Positions 6,903 to 15,710 of a stretch of 64,000 nucleotides of DNA are shown here, one piece after another. Every line of letters begins with the position of its first letter. The stretch's first letter is position 1. The position numbers and the translations under genes are program-made. The notes below the pieces were generated by a model, which searched no databases, was not told the origin of the DNA, and saw only the letters and a program-made list of their open reading frames with translations. This DNA is from Phenylobacterium montanum. GTDB lineage: Bacteria; Pseudomonadota; Alphaproteobacteria; Caulobacterales; Caulobacteraceae. Location: NCBI RefSeq assembly GCF_018135625.1, contig NZ_CP073078.1, positions 310,001 through 374,000 on the forward strand. The letters run 5' to 3'.

Positions 6903-9569
6903 ATGCTTGAGAAGACCTTCGAACCCCAATCCGTCGAGCCGCGCCTTTATGCGCAATGGGAGGCGTCGGGCGCCTTTTCGCCCACCAGCGATCCCGCGGC
7001 CGAGCCGTTCTCGATCGTCATTCCGCCGCCCAACGTCACCGGCTCGCTGCATATCGGGCACGCGCTGAACAACACGCTGCAGGATGTGCTGACGCGTTTC
7101 GAGCGGATGCGCGGCAAGGCGGCCCTGTGGCTGCCCGGCACCGACCATGCGGGCATCGCAACGCAGATGGTGGTCGAGCGGCAGCTGGCGGCCGAGGGCA
7201 ATATCGGCCGTCGCGAGATGGGCCGCGAGACCTTCGTCGACAAGATCTGGGAATGGAAGGCCAAGTCCTCGGGCACGATCCAGAACCAGCTGCGCCGCCT
7301 GGGCGCCTCATGCGACTGGACCCGCGAGCGCTTCACCCTGGACGAGGGCCTGTCGGCTGCGGTCCGCAAGGTGTTCGTCCAGCTGCACAAGGAAGGGTTG
7401 ATCTATCGCGACAAGCGGCTGGTCAACTGGCAGCCCGAGCTGCAGACCGCCGTCTCGGACCTCGAGGTCGAGAACATCGAGGTCAACGGCCACATGTGGC
7501 GCTTCCGCTATCCGGTCGAGGCCGAGGAGGGCCGCTATGTCGTGGTCGCCACCACCCGGCCGGAGACCATGCTGGGCGACACCGCGGTCGCCGTTCACCC
7601 CGACGACGAACGCTACAAGGACCTGGTCGGCAAGCGGGTGCGCCTGCCCCTGGTCGGCCGGCTGATCCCGATCGTCGCCGACGACTATGCCGATCCGGAA
7701 AAGGGCACCGGCGCGGTCAAGATCACCCCGGCCCACGACTTCAACGACTTCCAGGTCGGCAAGCGGCATGGGCTGGAGGCGATCAACGTCTTCACGCCCG
7801 ACGCCAAGATCAACGAGAACGCGCCCGAGGCCTATCAGGGCCTGGACCGCTTCGTGGCCCGTAAGCGCATCGTCGCCGACCTGGAGGCCCTGGGCCTCCT
7901 GGACGGGATCGACAATCACCGGCTGATGGTGCCCTACGACGAGAAATCCAAGCTCGTCGTCATCGAGCCCTATCTGACCGACCAGTGGTACGTCGACGCC
8001 GCGACCCTGGCCAAGCCGGCCATAGCGGCGGTGGAGAACGGCGACACGGTCTTTGTCCCCAAGAACTGGGAGAAGACCTATTTCGAGTGGCTGCGGAACA
8101 TCGAGCCGTGGTGCGTCTCGCGCCAGCTTTGGTGGGGCCACCGAATCCCGGCCTGGTACGGCCCCGACGGCCACATCTTCGTCGAGGAGACGGAAGCCGA
8201 AGCGCTTGCCGCGGCCAAGGCGCACTACGGCGCCGCTGCCGCCCTGACCCAGGACGAGGACGTGCTCGACACCTGGTTCTCCTCGGCCCTGTGGCCGTTC
8301 TCGACCCTGGGCTGGCCGGAAGAGACCGCCGACCTGAAGCGGTTCTATCCGACCCACACCCTGGTCACCGGCTTCGACATCATCTTCTTCTGGGTCGCCC
8401 GGATGATGATGATGGGCCTGCATTTCCAGAAGCAGGTCCCCTTCAAGCGCGTGGTCATCAACGCCCTGATCCGCGACGAGAAGGGTCAGAAGATGTCCAA
8501 GACCAAGGGCAACGTCATCGACCCCCTGGAGTTGATCGACGCCTATGGCTGCGATGCGGTGCGCTTCACCATGGCCGCCATGTCGGGCCAGGCGCGCGAC
8601 GTGAGGTTGTCGCGGCAGCGCGTTGAAGGATATCGTAATTTCGGCACAAAACTCTGGAACGCCGCGCGCTTCACCCAGATGAACGGCTGCGTCCGCGTCG
8701 AGGGTTTCGACCCGGCGACAGTCAAGGACACGCTGAACCGCTGGATCCGCGGCCAGGCGGTCAAGACCGTGGGCGAGGTCACCGCGGCGCTGGAGGCCTG
8801 CGCCTTCGACGACGCTGCGGCGGCGATCTATCGCTTCATCTGGAACGTGTTCTGCGACTGGTATCTCGAGCTGGCCAAGCCGGTGCTGAACGGCGCCGAC
8901 GAGGCTGCCAAGGCCGAGACCCGGGCCATGACCGCCTGGGTGCTGGACCTGTGCCTGGTGCTATTGCACCCCTTCAGCCCGTTCATCACCGAAGAATTGT
9001 GGGCCAAGCTGGGCGAGGTTGGGCCGCCGCGCGAGGGTCTGCTCATCTCCCAGCCCTGGCCGAAGCTGCCGGCTGGTTGGGTCGACGCCGAAGCTGCGGC
9101 CGAGATCGACTGGGTGGTCGAGCTGGTCACCCAGGTGCGTTCGGTCCGCGCCGAGATGAACGTGCCGCCGGCCGCCAAGCCGCCCCTGACCCTGAGCGGA
9201 GCAAGCGGGCAGACCCTGGCCCGGCTGGAACGGCATAAGGACCTGATCCTGACCCTCGGCCGCCTTGGCTCGGCCGCGCCGGCCGAGGCTGCGCCGCACG
9301 GCTCGGTCCCCTTTGTGATCGGCGAGGCTACGGCCGCGCTCTCCATCGCCGAGTTCATCGACATCGCCGCCGAGCAGGCCCGCCTGAAGAAGGAGATCGC
9401 CAGCTTCGACGGCGACATCGAGCGGACCATGAAGAAGCTGGGCAACCCCGACTTCCTGGCCCGGGCCAAGGAAGAGGTGATCGAGGAGAACCGCGAGCGC
9501 CTCGCCGAGGCCCAGGCGGCCAAGGCCAAGTTGGAAGCCGCCCTCGCGCGGCTGGCGACGGTGGGCTGA
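6903..9569 (+). CDS. valS: Valine--tRNA ligase
   Basis: The 888-residue protein is a full-length class Ia aminoacyl-tRNA synthetase that charges tRNA-Val. The ATP-binding HIGH motif is at 50-53 (PPPNVTGSLHIGH) and the KMSKT loop at 530-534. An editing domain lies between them, and the C-terminus ends in the valyl-specific coiled coil rich in K, E and A. Length fits the family. It follows popZ by 166 bp. Confidence 0.98.
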   Translation: MLEKTFEPQSVEPRLYAQWEASGAFSPTSDPAAEPFSIVIPPPNVTGSLHIGHALNNTLQDVLTRFERMRGKAALWLPGTDHAGIATQMVVERQLAAEGNIGRREMGRETFVDKIWEWKAKSSGTIQNQLRRLGASCDWTRERFTLDEGLSAAVRKVFVQLHKEGLIYRDKRLVNWQPELQTAVSDLEVENIEVNGHMWRFRYPVEAEEGRYVVVATTRPETMLGDTAVAVHPDDERYKDLVGKRVRLPLVGRLIPIVADDYADPEKGTGAVKITPAHDFNDFQVGKRHGLEAINVFTPDAKINENAPEAYQGLDRFVARKRIVADLEALGLLDGIDNHRLMVPYDEKSKLVVIEPYLTDQWYVDAATLAKPAIAAVENGDTVFVPKNWEKTYFEWLRNIEPWCVSRQLWWGHRIPAWYGPDGHIFVEETEAEALAAAKAHYGAAAALTQDEDVLDTWFSSALWPFSTLGWPEETADLKRFYPTHTLVTGFDIIFFWVARMMMMGLHFQKQVPFKRVVINALIRDEKGQKMSKTKGNVIDPLELIDAYGCDAVRFTMAAMSGQARDVRLSRQRVEGYRNFGTKLWNAARFTQMNGCVRVEGFDPATVKDTLNRWIRGQAVKTVGEVTAALEACAFDDAAAAIYRFIWNVFCDWYLELAKPVLNGADEAAKAETRAMTAWVLDLCLVLLHPFSPFITEELWAKLGEVGPPREGLLISQPWPKLPAGWVDAEAAAEIDWVVELVTQVRSVRAEMNVPPAAKPPLTLSGASGQTLARLERHKDLILTLGRLGSAAPAEAAPHGSVPFVIGEATAALSIAEFIDIAAEQARLKKEIASFDGDIERTMKKLGNPDFLARAKEEVIEENRERLAEAQAAKAKLEAALARLATVG

Positions 9570-9661
9570 CCCGGCGAGGTTTGCATCCGCTCTCAGGTTA
9601 TGCTTGTTCACTTAGGAACAAGAGCGCGTCGTAAGCGACGCCGCAGTACCGGGAGAGCCGC

Positions 9662-11437
9662 ATGACCGAAGCCGCCGAAACGACCGCGAATAACCCTTCG
9701 GCGGCCAAGCCCGCCTGGCCGGCCATGTCGATCGCCCAGGCCCACGCGATCCTGACCGCGCCGGGCATGCCGTTCGAGATGGAGGAGCTGACCATCCGCG
9801 GCGTGCCGACGCGCTCGTGGAAGAACGCCCCGCCGGCCTTGCGCGATGTGGTCGAGGCCGCCCGCGCCTTTGGCGACCAGCGCATCTTCCTGGTCTATGA
9901 GGACGAGCGGGCCAGCTTCGAGGCCTTCTATCGCGCGGTTTCGGCCTTCGCCCGCGAACTGCAGTCCAAGGGCGTGGTCAAGGGCGACCGGGTGGCGGTG
10001 ATCATGCGCAACCTGCCGGAATGGCCGGTCGCCTTCTACGCCGCCGCCTCGATCGGGGCGATCGTGACCCCGCTGAACGCCTGGTGGACCGGGCCGGAGC
10101 TGGAATACGGCCTGGTCGATTCTGGGACCAAGGTGGCGATCGTCGACGCCGAACGCCTGGGCCGGATTTTCGAGCATCTGCCGAATTGTCCGGAGCTGAA
10201 AACGGTCTATGTCAGCCGCCAGGTTGAGGAGGTCAGCCATCCCGAGGTGATCCGCCTGGAGAGCGTGCTGGGCGGGACCAACGACTGGATGAAGCTGCCG
10301 GACCAGCCTCTGCCGGCGGTCGAGATTCATCCCGACGACGACGCCACCATCTTCTACACCTCGGGCACCACCGGTAAGCCCAAGGGCGCCCTGGCGACCC
10401 AGCGCAACATCAATTCCAACATCATGGCCGCGGGCAGCATCGCCGCGCGGGCCTTCCTGCGTCGCGGCGAGACCCCGCCGGCCCCCGACCCGAACGCGCC
10501 GCAACGCTCCTCCCTGCTGTCGGTGCCGTTTTTCCACGCCACCGGCTGCTTCGCCGTCTTGAACCCGACCCTGTTCGGCGGCGGCAAGGTGGTGATGATG
10601 CACAAATGGGAGCCGGTGCGCGCCTTCGAGCTGATCGAGCGCGAGCGGGTGACCATGGCCGGCGGCGTGCCGACCATCGCCTGGCAACTGATCGAGCATC
10701 CGGCGCGCGGCAACTATGACCTGTCGTCGCTGGAGAGCGTGGCCTATGGCGGCGCGCCCTCAGCCCCCGAGCTGGTGCGCAGGATCGTCGAGACCTTCCC
10801 CAAGTCGCAGGCGGGCAATGGCTGGGGCATGACCGAGACCTCGGCCACAGCCACCAACCATGGGGCCGAGGACTACCAGAACCGCCCCGACAGCTGCGGC
10901 CCGGCCGTGGCCGTCACCGACCTGAAGATCATGAGCGTCGAGGGCGATCGCGAGCTGCCGATCGGCGAGGTGGGCGAGCTGTGGTGCAAGGGGCCGCAGG
11001 TGGTGAAGGGCTATTGGAACAAGCCCGAGGCCACCGCCCAGACCTTCGTCGACGGCTGGGTCAAGACCGGCGACCTGGCGAGGCTGGACGCCGAGGGTTT
11101 CTGCTACATCATCGACCGGGCCAAGGACATGCTGATCCGCGGCGGCGAGAACATCTACTGCATCGAGGTCGAGAACGTCCTCTACGACCATCCGGCGGTG
11201 ATGGACGCGGCCCTGGTCGGCATCCCGCACAAGACGCTAGGCGAGGAGCCGGGGGCGGTGGTGACGCTGAAGCCGGGCGCCGAAGCGAGCGAGGCCGAGC
11301 TGCGCGGCTTCGTCGCCGAGCGGCTGGCGGCGTTCAAGGTGCCGGTGCGGATCCTGTTCTGGCACGAGACCCTGCCGCGCAACGCCAACGGCAAGATCAT
11401 GAAGAACGAGCTGAAGAAGCTGTTCCTGGACGCCTGA
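9662..11437 (+). CDS. Acyl-CoA ligase of the AMP-forming superfamily
   Basis: The 591-residue protein is a class I adenylate-forming enzyme that activates a carboxylic acid as acyl-AMP and transfers it to CoA. The P-loop FYTSGTTGKPKG is at about 231-242, the GWGMTE motif lies in the middle, and the C-terminal domain ends with the catalytic-lysine segment RNANGKIMKNELK. A short, Ala-rich N-terminal extension of about 25 residues precedes the domain. A GGAGA site precedes the ATG. The chain length or class of the acid is not evident. It is monocistronic by spacing, and a repeat element follows. Confidence 0.9.
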   Translation: MTEAAETTANNPSAAKPAWPAMSIAQAHAILTAPGMPFEMEELTIRGVPTRSWKNAPPALRDVVEAARAFGDQRIFLVYEDERASFEAFYRAVSAFARELQSKGVVKGDRVAVIMRNLPEWPVAFYAAASIGAIVTPLNAWWTGPELEYGLVDSGTKVAIVDAERLGRIFEHLPNCPELKTVYVSRQVEEVSHPEVIRLESVLGGTNDWMKLPDQPLPAVEIHPDDDATIFYTSGTTGKPKGALATQRNINSNIMAAGSIAARAFLRRGETPPAPDPNAPQRSSLLSVPFFHATGCFAVLNPTLFGGGKVVMMHKWEPVRAFELIERERVTMAGGVPTIAWQLIEHPARGNYDLSSLESVAYGGAPSAPELVRRIVETFPKSQAGNGWGMTETSATATNHGAEDYQNRPDSCGPAVAVTDLKIMSVEGDRELPIGEVGELWCKGPQVVKGYWNKPEATAQTFVDGWVKTGDLARLDAEGFCYIIDRAKDMLIRGGENIYCIEVENVLYDHPAVMDAALVGIPHKTLGEEPGAVVTLKPGAEASEAELRGFVAERLAAFKVPVRILFWHETLPRNANGKIMKNELKKLFLDA

Positions 11438-11480
11438 GGCGGCTAGAGCGCGTTGAAATCGGTTTGAGAAAGACAATACA

Positions 11481-11605
11481 CCGCTCATCCCGGCGAATGC
11501 CGGGACCCAGATCGTATGGCGCAGTCAGCGGGTGCTAGGTCCTATGAAAAGCCCAGAAAGTCGGAGCTTTATGATCTGGGTCCCGGCATTCGCCGGGATG
11601 AGCGG
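11481..11605. repeat. Intergenic inverted repeat (REP-like), copy 1
   Basis: Two perfectly complementary 33-bp arms (11481-11513 and 11573-11605) flank a 59-nt centre. The arm begins CCGCTCATCCCGGCGAATGC and ends in CCCAGATC. It could fold into a long hairpin in RNA. A second copy with the same arms and a different centre lies at 28703-28828. Position between acyl-CoA ligase and tlyA is compatible with a mobile palindromic element. Confidence 0.9.
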
Positions 11606-11648
11606 AATTATGGGCCTGCCTGCACCTGTCATGGTCTGAAGCCGCGCC

Positions 11649-12380
11649 ATGGAAAGACGGCGCGCGGATCTGTTGCTGGTCGAGCGGGGCCTGTTCGAGA
11701 GCCGGGCCAAGGCGCGCGCCGCCATCGAGGCGGGGCGGGTCGCGGTCGATGGGCGGGTTCTGGCCAAGCCGGCCGAACTGGTGGACGCGGGCGCCGAGAT
11801 CGTCGCGAAGCCGGCCCATCCTTGGGTCGGCCGCGGCGGGTTGAAGCTCGATCACGCCCTGACGATCTGGCCGATCACGGTCGCTGGGCGGACGGTGCTG
11901 GACGTCGGCGCCTCGACGGGTGGTTTCACCGAGGTCTGCCTGACGCGGGACGCGGCGAAGGTGTTCGCTGTCGATGTCGGCCACGGACAGCTGCATCCGA
12001 AGCTGCTCGCCGATCCGCGAGTCGTGAACCTGGAAGGCGTGGATGCGCGGGCCCTGACCACCGCGGAGATCACAGAACCGCCGACTTTGGTGGTTTGTGA
12101 CGCCAGTTTCATCAGCCTGGCCAAGGTCTTGGGCGCGGGCCTTCGCCTGGTGGCTGAAAGCGCCGACCTGGTCGCCCTGGTCAAGCCGCAGTTCGAGGTC
12201 GGGCCGGACAAGATCGGCAAGGGCGGGAACGTGCGGGACCCGGAGGCGCGCGCCGGAGCGGTTCAGGCCGTCGCCGACTGGCTGGTGGGCGAGGGTTGGA
12301 TGGTTCGGGCGCGCGAGGAAAGCCCGATCCGTGGCGGCGACGGCGCCGTCGAGCATCTGATCTGGGCCACGAAGGCCTGA
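11649..12380 (+). CDS. tlyA: TlyA-family rRNA 2'-O-methyltransferase / hemolysin A-like
   Basis: The 243-residue protein combines an N-terminal S4 RNA-binding domain (about residues 5-60, beginning RRADLLLVERGLFESRAKAR) with an FtsJ/RrmJ-type methyltransferase domain. SAM motif I is DVGASTGGFTE at 85-95. TlyA proteins methylate ribose in 16S and 23S rRNA. Length is typical. Whether it also has the membrane-active role suggested by the old name is doubtful. Confidence 0.92.
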   Translation: MERRRADLLLVERGLFESRAKARAAIEAGRVAVDGRVLAKPAELVDAGAEIVAKPAHPWVGRGGLKLDHALTIWPITVAGRTVLDVGASTGGFTEVCLTRDAAKVFAVDVGHGQLHPKLLADPRVVNLEGVDARALTTAEITEPPTLVVCDASFISLAKVLGAGLRLVAESADLVALVKPQFEVGPDKIGKGGNVRDPEARAGAVQAVADWLVGEGWMVRAREESPIRGGDGAVEHLIWATKA

Positions 12381-12432
12381 ACGAGATCACGCCCGGCCTC
12401 GCCGAAACGAAACCGAGCGCCTCTGATCCCGA

Positions 12433-13005
12433 TCAGTCCTGGCGGTGGACCAGGTGGTAGCGCCCGTAGCTGTCACGGCAGGCGCGCTGGGGGTGACGCT
12501 CGCTGGTGCCGTCCGGGAAATAGATGCGCACCTCGGCCGTGCCGCATTCTTCAGGCGGCGGTGCATAGGCGCCCTGGTCGGCCATGGCTGGCGGCGGGGG
12601 CGCGTAGTAGTCGCCCGAGGGCGGCGGGGGTGGGGGCGGCGGCGGGGGCGTATCCTGATAGGTGGCGGACTGGCAGCCGTCGCCGGAATGGGCGCCGACA
12701 TTGGCCCCGAGGGCCGCGCCGGCGACGCCGCCGATCACCGCTCCACCGGTTCGGCCGCCGCCGCGGGCGACGTTCGAGCCGATCACCGCCCCGGCGATCC
12801 CGCCCAGAAGGCCGCCGGCGACCTCCCGGTTGGTCTTCTGCTGCTGGCAGGGGTCCTGGTAGGGCTGGTTGTAGGCTGGCGGGGGCGGTGGCGGCTGGTC
12901 GTAGCTCTGCGCCGAAGCCGAGGCGGGGACGATCATGACCGAACTGAGGGTCATGGCGGCGGCGGCTCCGCTGAGGAAGAACTTGCCGATCCTGGTGTTG
13001 GTCAT
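12433..13005 (-). CDS. Secreted glycine-zipper 2TM envelope protein with polyproline stretches
   Basis: A Sec signal peptide of about 32 residues (SSVMIVPASASAQS) precedes a polyproline stretch, then two glycine-zipper segments (GGLLGGIAGAVIGSNVARGG and GGVAGAALGANVGAHSGDG). A second run of about ten prolines follows, and then a cysteine-containing C-terminal region. Glycine-zipper 2TM proteins sit in or near the outer membrane, like SlyB or OsmB relatives. AGGAGT precedes the ATG. It lies head to tail with a second protein of the same class just upstream, suggesting an old duplication. Confidence 0.8.
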   Translation of the reverse strand: MTNTRIGKFFLSGAAAAMTLSSVMIVPASASAQSYDQPPPPPPAYNQPYQDPCQQQKTNREVAGGLLGGIAGAVIGSNVARGGGRTGGAVIGGVAGAALGANVGAHSGDGCQSATYQDTPPPPPPPPPPSGDYYAPPPPAMADQGAYAPPPEECGTAEVRIYFPDGTSERHPQRACRDSYGRYHLVHRQD

Positions 13006-13046
13006 GGTTTACTCCTGAAATTCAAACGGTCTGGCGGGGCCAAGGT

Positions 13047-13466
13047 TCAGTAGTGGTCGCGCCAAGGCCGCCACACGCCGTCCGGGGCGCGGCAGACTTC
13101 GAAGCCGTGGCCGTCCTGAACGACCCAGCGGCAGCTGGGGTGCGGGTGGTAGCCATAGGGGTAGGCGACGCAGCGGACGTTGTTGCGGGCGACGTTGGAG
13201 CCGACCACGGCGCCGGCCGCGCCGCCGACCACCGCGCCGGCGACCCGGTGGTGGCGGCCGCCAAGGAGCGAGCCGGCCAGGGCGCCCAAGAGGCCGCCGG
13301 TGACCACGCCGCGTTCGCCCGCCTCATGCTTGGCTTCGTGGCACGGATCGCGGCCGTAATCGGCATAGGGCCGCCAGGGGCCGGGGCCGTAGCCCTGGGC
13401 GAAGGCGGCGCCGATCGGCGTCCCGGCGACGGCGGCGGTGACGGCTAAAGCGAGTAAAGCGCGCAT
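13047..13466 (-). CDS. Second glycine-zipper 2TM envelope protein
   Basis: From the ATG at 13466 the product has 139 residues: a signal peptide (MRALLALAVTAAVAGTPIG, ending AFAQ), a glycine-zipper region (GGLLGALAGSLLGG and VVGGAAGAVVGSNVARNN) and a C-terminal segment with WVVQDGHGFEVC. The zipper is clearly related to that in the downstream neighbour. A longer frame starting at 13514 exists, but its extra 16 residues lack signal character and would invade the region upstream of the divergent methyltransferase. Confidence 0.78.
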   Translation of the reverse strand: MRALLALAVTAAVAGTPIGAAFAQGYGPGPWRPYADYGRDPCHEAKHEAGERGVVTGGLLGALAGSLLGGRHHRVAGAVVGGAAGAVVGSNVARNNVRCVAYPYGYHPHPSCRWVVQDGHGFEVCRAPDGVWRPWRDHY

Positions 13467-13623
13467 GTTTCTGCTAGTTCCCCTGTTCGATGGAGGCCCA
13501 TCGACCCTGTCCATGGTCGCAGCATCTCAAGTCAAGCCTGAACGGAACTTGAGGGCGCTGTTCATCTTCGTTCATGTTCGCGCCGCCGGACCTCAGGTTC
13601 GGCCGTATTCGGAGCAGCCTGTT

Positions 13624-14877
13624 TTGACCGTAACCCCGACCGCCGGCCTTCGCGACCTGACCATCGAGGCCATGGGGGCCCAGGGAGACGGCCTGGCCGC
13701 CGGACCGGTGTTCGCGCCGCTGAGCCTGCCGGGAGAGACCATAAGAGCGAGGGTGAGCGGCGATCGCGCCGAAATCGAGGCGGTGCTGCAGGCGAGCCCG
13801 GATCGCGTCGAGCCTGCCTGCCGCCACTTCGGCCACTGCGGCGGCTGTTCCCTGCAGCATTGGGCGGACGGGCCCTATCTGGCCTGGAAGGTCGATCATA
13901 TCCGCAAGACCCTGGCCCGCGAGCGGATCGAGACCGACTTCGCCCCGGCCTTCGAGGCGCGGCCGGGGACCCGTCGGCGTCTGGCCCTGCATGCCCGCCG
14001 CGAAGGCGGCCGGGTCTCGATCGGGTTCAAGGCGCGCAAGTCCTGGCGGCTGGTCGAGATCGAGGCCTGCCCGGTGGCCGATCCACGGCTGGTCGCGGCC
14101 TTTCCGGCGCTGCGGCGACTGGCGGGCGCCTTCTTCGAGCATCCCAAGTCGGCGCCGACCCTGCACGTGACGCTGAGCCAGACCGGCCTGGACATCGACG
14201 TCACCGGGGTCGAGCGCAAGAGCGGCGGGCTGTCGGCCGACGCCCGGATGCGGGCGGCCGAGGCGGCGCGAGAGGCGGACATGGCCCGGGTCAGCCTGGC
14301 GGGCGAGGTGATCTATCAAGAGCGCCAGCCGATGGTGCGGGTGGGGCCGGCGATCGTCGCCCTGCCGCCGGGCTCGTTCCTGCAGGCGGTGGCGGAGGCG
14401 GAGGCCGCCATGGCCGCCTATGCGGTGCAGGCGGTGAAGGGCGCGGGGAGGATCGCGGACCTGTTCTGCGGCGTCGGCGCCTTCACCTTCCGCCTGGCCG
14501 AACTGGCGCCGGTCTATGCCGCCGATTCCGCCGCGCCGGCGGTGCGGGCGCTCTCCAGCGCCACCGCCAGCGCACCGGGCCTGAAAGCGATCACCGCCGA
14601 GGCGCGGGACCTGTCCCGCCGGCCGTTCCTGGCCAGCGAGATGAAGAAGATCGACGCGGTGGTGTTCGACCCGCCGCGCGCCGGGGCTATGGAGCAGGCG
14701 CGCGAGATCGCCGCCTCCAAGGTTCCGCTGGTGGTTGGCGTCTCCTGCAATCCGGCGACCTTCGCCCGCGACGCCCGCATCCTGATCGACGCCGGCTTCA
14801 CTCTGAGAGAGGTGCTGCCGGTCGATCAGTTTCTCTGGTCGCCGCATGTGGAATTGGTGGGGGTGTTTTCCCGCTGA
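13624..14877 (+). CDS. rlmD: 23S rRNA (uracil-5-)-methyltransferase, RlmD/TrmA family
   Basis: This class I methyltransferase makes 5-methyluridine in 23S rRNA. A TRAM-like N-terminus is followed by an iron-sulfur site with cysteines at 66, 72 and 75 (CRHFGHCGGC) and a fourth in EACPVADP. SAM motif IADLFCGVGAFTFRLA follows, and the catalytic-cysteine motif VSCNPATFARD is near the end. I chose the TTG at 13624, with GGAG ten bases upstream, giving 417 residues. The frame is open further upstream, but that part has no family resemblance and would overlap the divergent glycine-zipper gene. RlmC/RlmD-type specificity cannot be separated by eye. Confidence 0.88.
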   Translation: MTVTPTAGLRDLTIEAMGAQGDGLAAGPVFAPLSLPGETIRARVSGDRAEIEAVLQASPDRVEPACRHFGHCGGCSLQHWADGPYLAWKVDHIRKTLARERIETDFAPAFEARPGTRRRLALHARREGGRVSIGFKARKSWRLVEIEACPVADPRLVAAFPALRRLAGAFFEHPKSAPTLHVTLSQTGLDIDVTGVERKSGGLSADARMRAAEAAREADMARVSLAGEVIYQERQPMVRVGPAIVALPPGSFLQAVAEAEAAMAAYAVQAVKGAGRIADLFCGVGAFTFRLAELAPVYAADSAAPAVRALSSATASAPGLKAITAEARDLSRRPFLASEMKKIDAVVFDPPRAGAMEQAREIAASKVPLVVGVSCNPATFARDARILIDAGFTLREVLPVDQFLWSPHVELVGVFSR

Positions 14878-14922
14878 GCCGCCCTTAAGGTGCGCGGCTC
14901 TCACGCAAAGGATGTCGAGCGG

Positions 14923-15705
14923 ATGGGGTTGATGAAGCTTGCCGCGGCCGGGGTCGCGATCAGCCTCGCCATGGCGGCGCAACCGGCCCAGGCCGCGCAG
15001 GCGCCGGCCTATGGTTTCGAGGTGGTCCACGCCTATCCGCACGACCCCAAGGCCTATACCGAGGGGCTGCTTTATCTGAACGGCTTTCTCTATGAGAGCA
15101 CCGGCCAGTACGGGACCTCCTATATCCGCAAGGTCAAGCTGGAGACCGGCGCGGTCGTGCGCCAGGTGACCCTGCCGCCATCGCTGTTCGGCGAGGGGAT
15201 CGTCAATTTCGCTGACCAGCTGATCAGCGTCACCTGGAAGAACGGGATCGGCTTTCGCCGCGACCTGAAGACCTTCGCCGTCAAGCAGCAGTTCCGCTAT
15301 TCGGGCGAGGGCTGGGGCATGACCCAGGATGGCAAGGACATCATCCTCAGCGATGGCTCGCCGGTGCTGCATGTGCTCGACCCCAAGAGCCTGAAGGAGG
15401 TCCGCCAGATCCGGGTGGCGTCAGGCGACCAGCCGATCGCCAATCTGAACGAGCTGGAATGGGTCGATGGCGAGATCTACGCCAATGTCTGGCAGACCAA
15501 CTATATCGCCCGCATCGATCCCGGGACCGGCCAGGTGAAGGCCTGGATCGACCTGTCCGGCCTGCCTGAGACATCCGAGCCGCACGACCCGGACAATGTC
15601 CTGAACGGCATCGCCTACGACAAGACCGGCCACCGGCTGTTCGTCACCGGCAAGCGTTGGCCGCACCTCTATGAGATCAAGCTGAAGCCCAAGACGGCGG
15701 GGTAG
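14923..15705 (+). CDS. Glutaminyl-peptide cyclotransferase (bacterial/plant type)
   Basis: A signal peptide ending near AQPAQAAQ leads into a five-bladed propeller-type glutaminyl cyclase, which converts N-terminal glutamine of exported peptides to pyroglutamate in the periplasm. Family markers are HDPKAYTEGLLY, STGQYGTSYIRKV, NELEWVDGEIYANVW and NVLNGIAYD near the C-terminus. I took the ATG at 14923 rather than the GTG at 14890, because the signal peptide then starts properly; the ATG at 14932 is also possible. Confidence 0.85.
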   Translation: MGLMKLAAAGVAISLAMAAQPAQAAQAPAYGFEVVHAYPHDPKAYTEGLLYLNGFLYESTGQYGTSYIRKVKLETGAVVRQVTLPPSLFGEGIVNFADQLISVTWKNGIGFRRDLKTFAVKQQFRYSGEGWGMTQDGKDIILSDGSPVLHVLDPKSLKEVRQIRVASGDQPIANLNELEWVDGEIYANVWQTNYIARIDPGTGQVKAWIDLSGLPETSEPHDPDNVLNGIAYDKTGHRLFVTGKRWPHLYEIKLKPKTAG

Positions 15706-15710
15706 GGGCC

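Noticed and set aside
13438-13623. Upstream extension of the rRNA methyltransferase
   Set aside because: The sequence has no family similarity and would overlap the start of the divergent glycine-zipper gene; a TTG with a ribosome site at 13624 is better.
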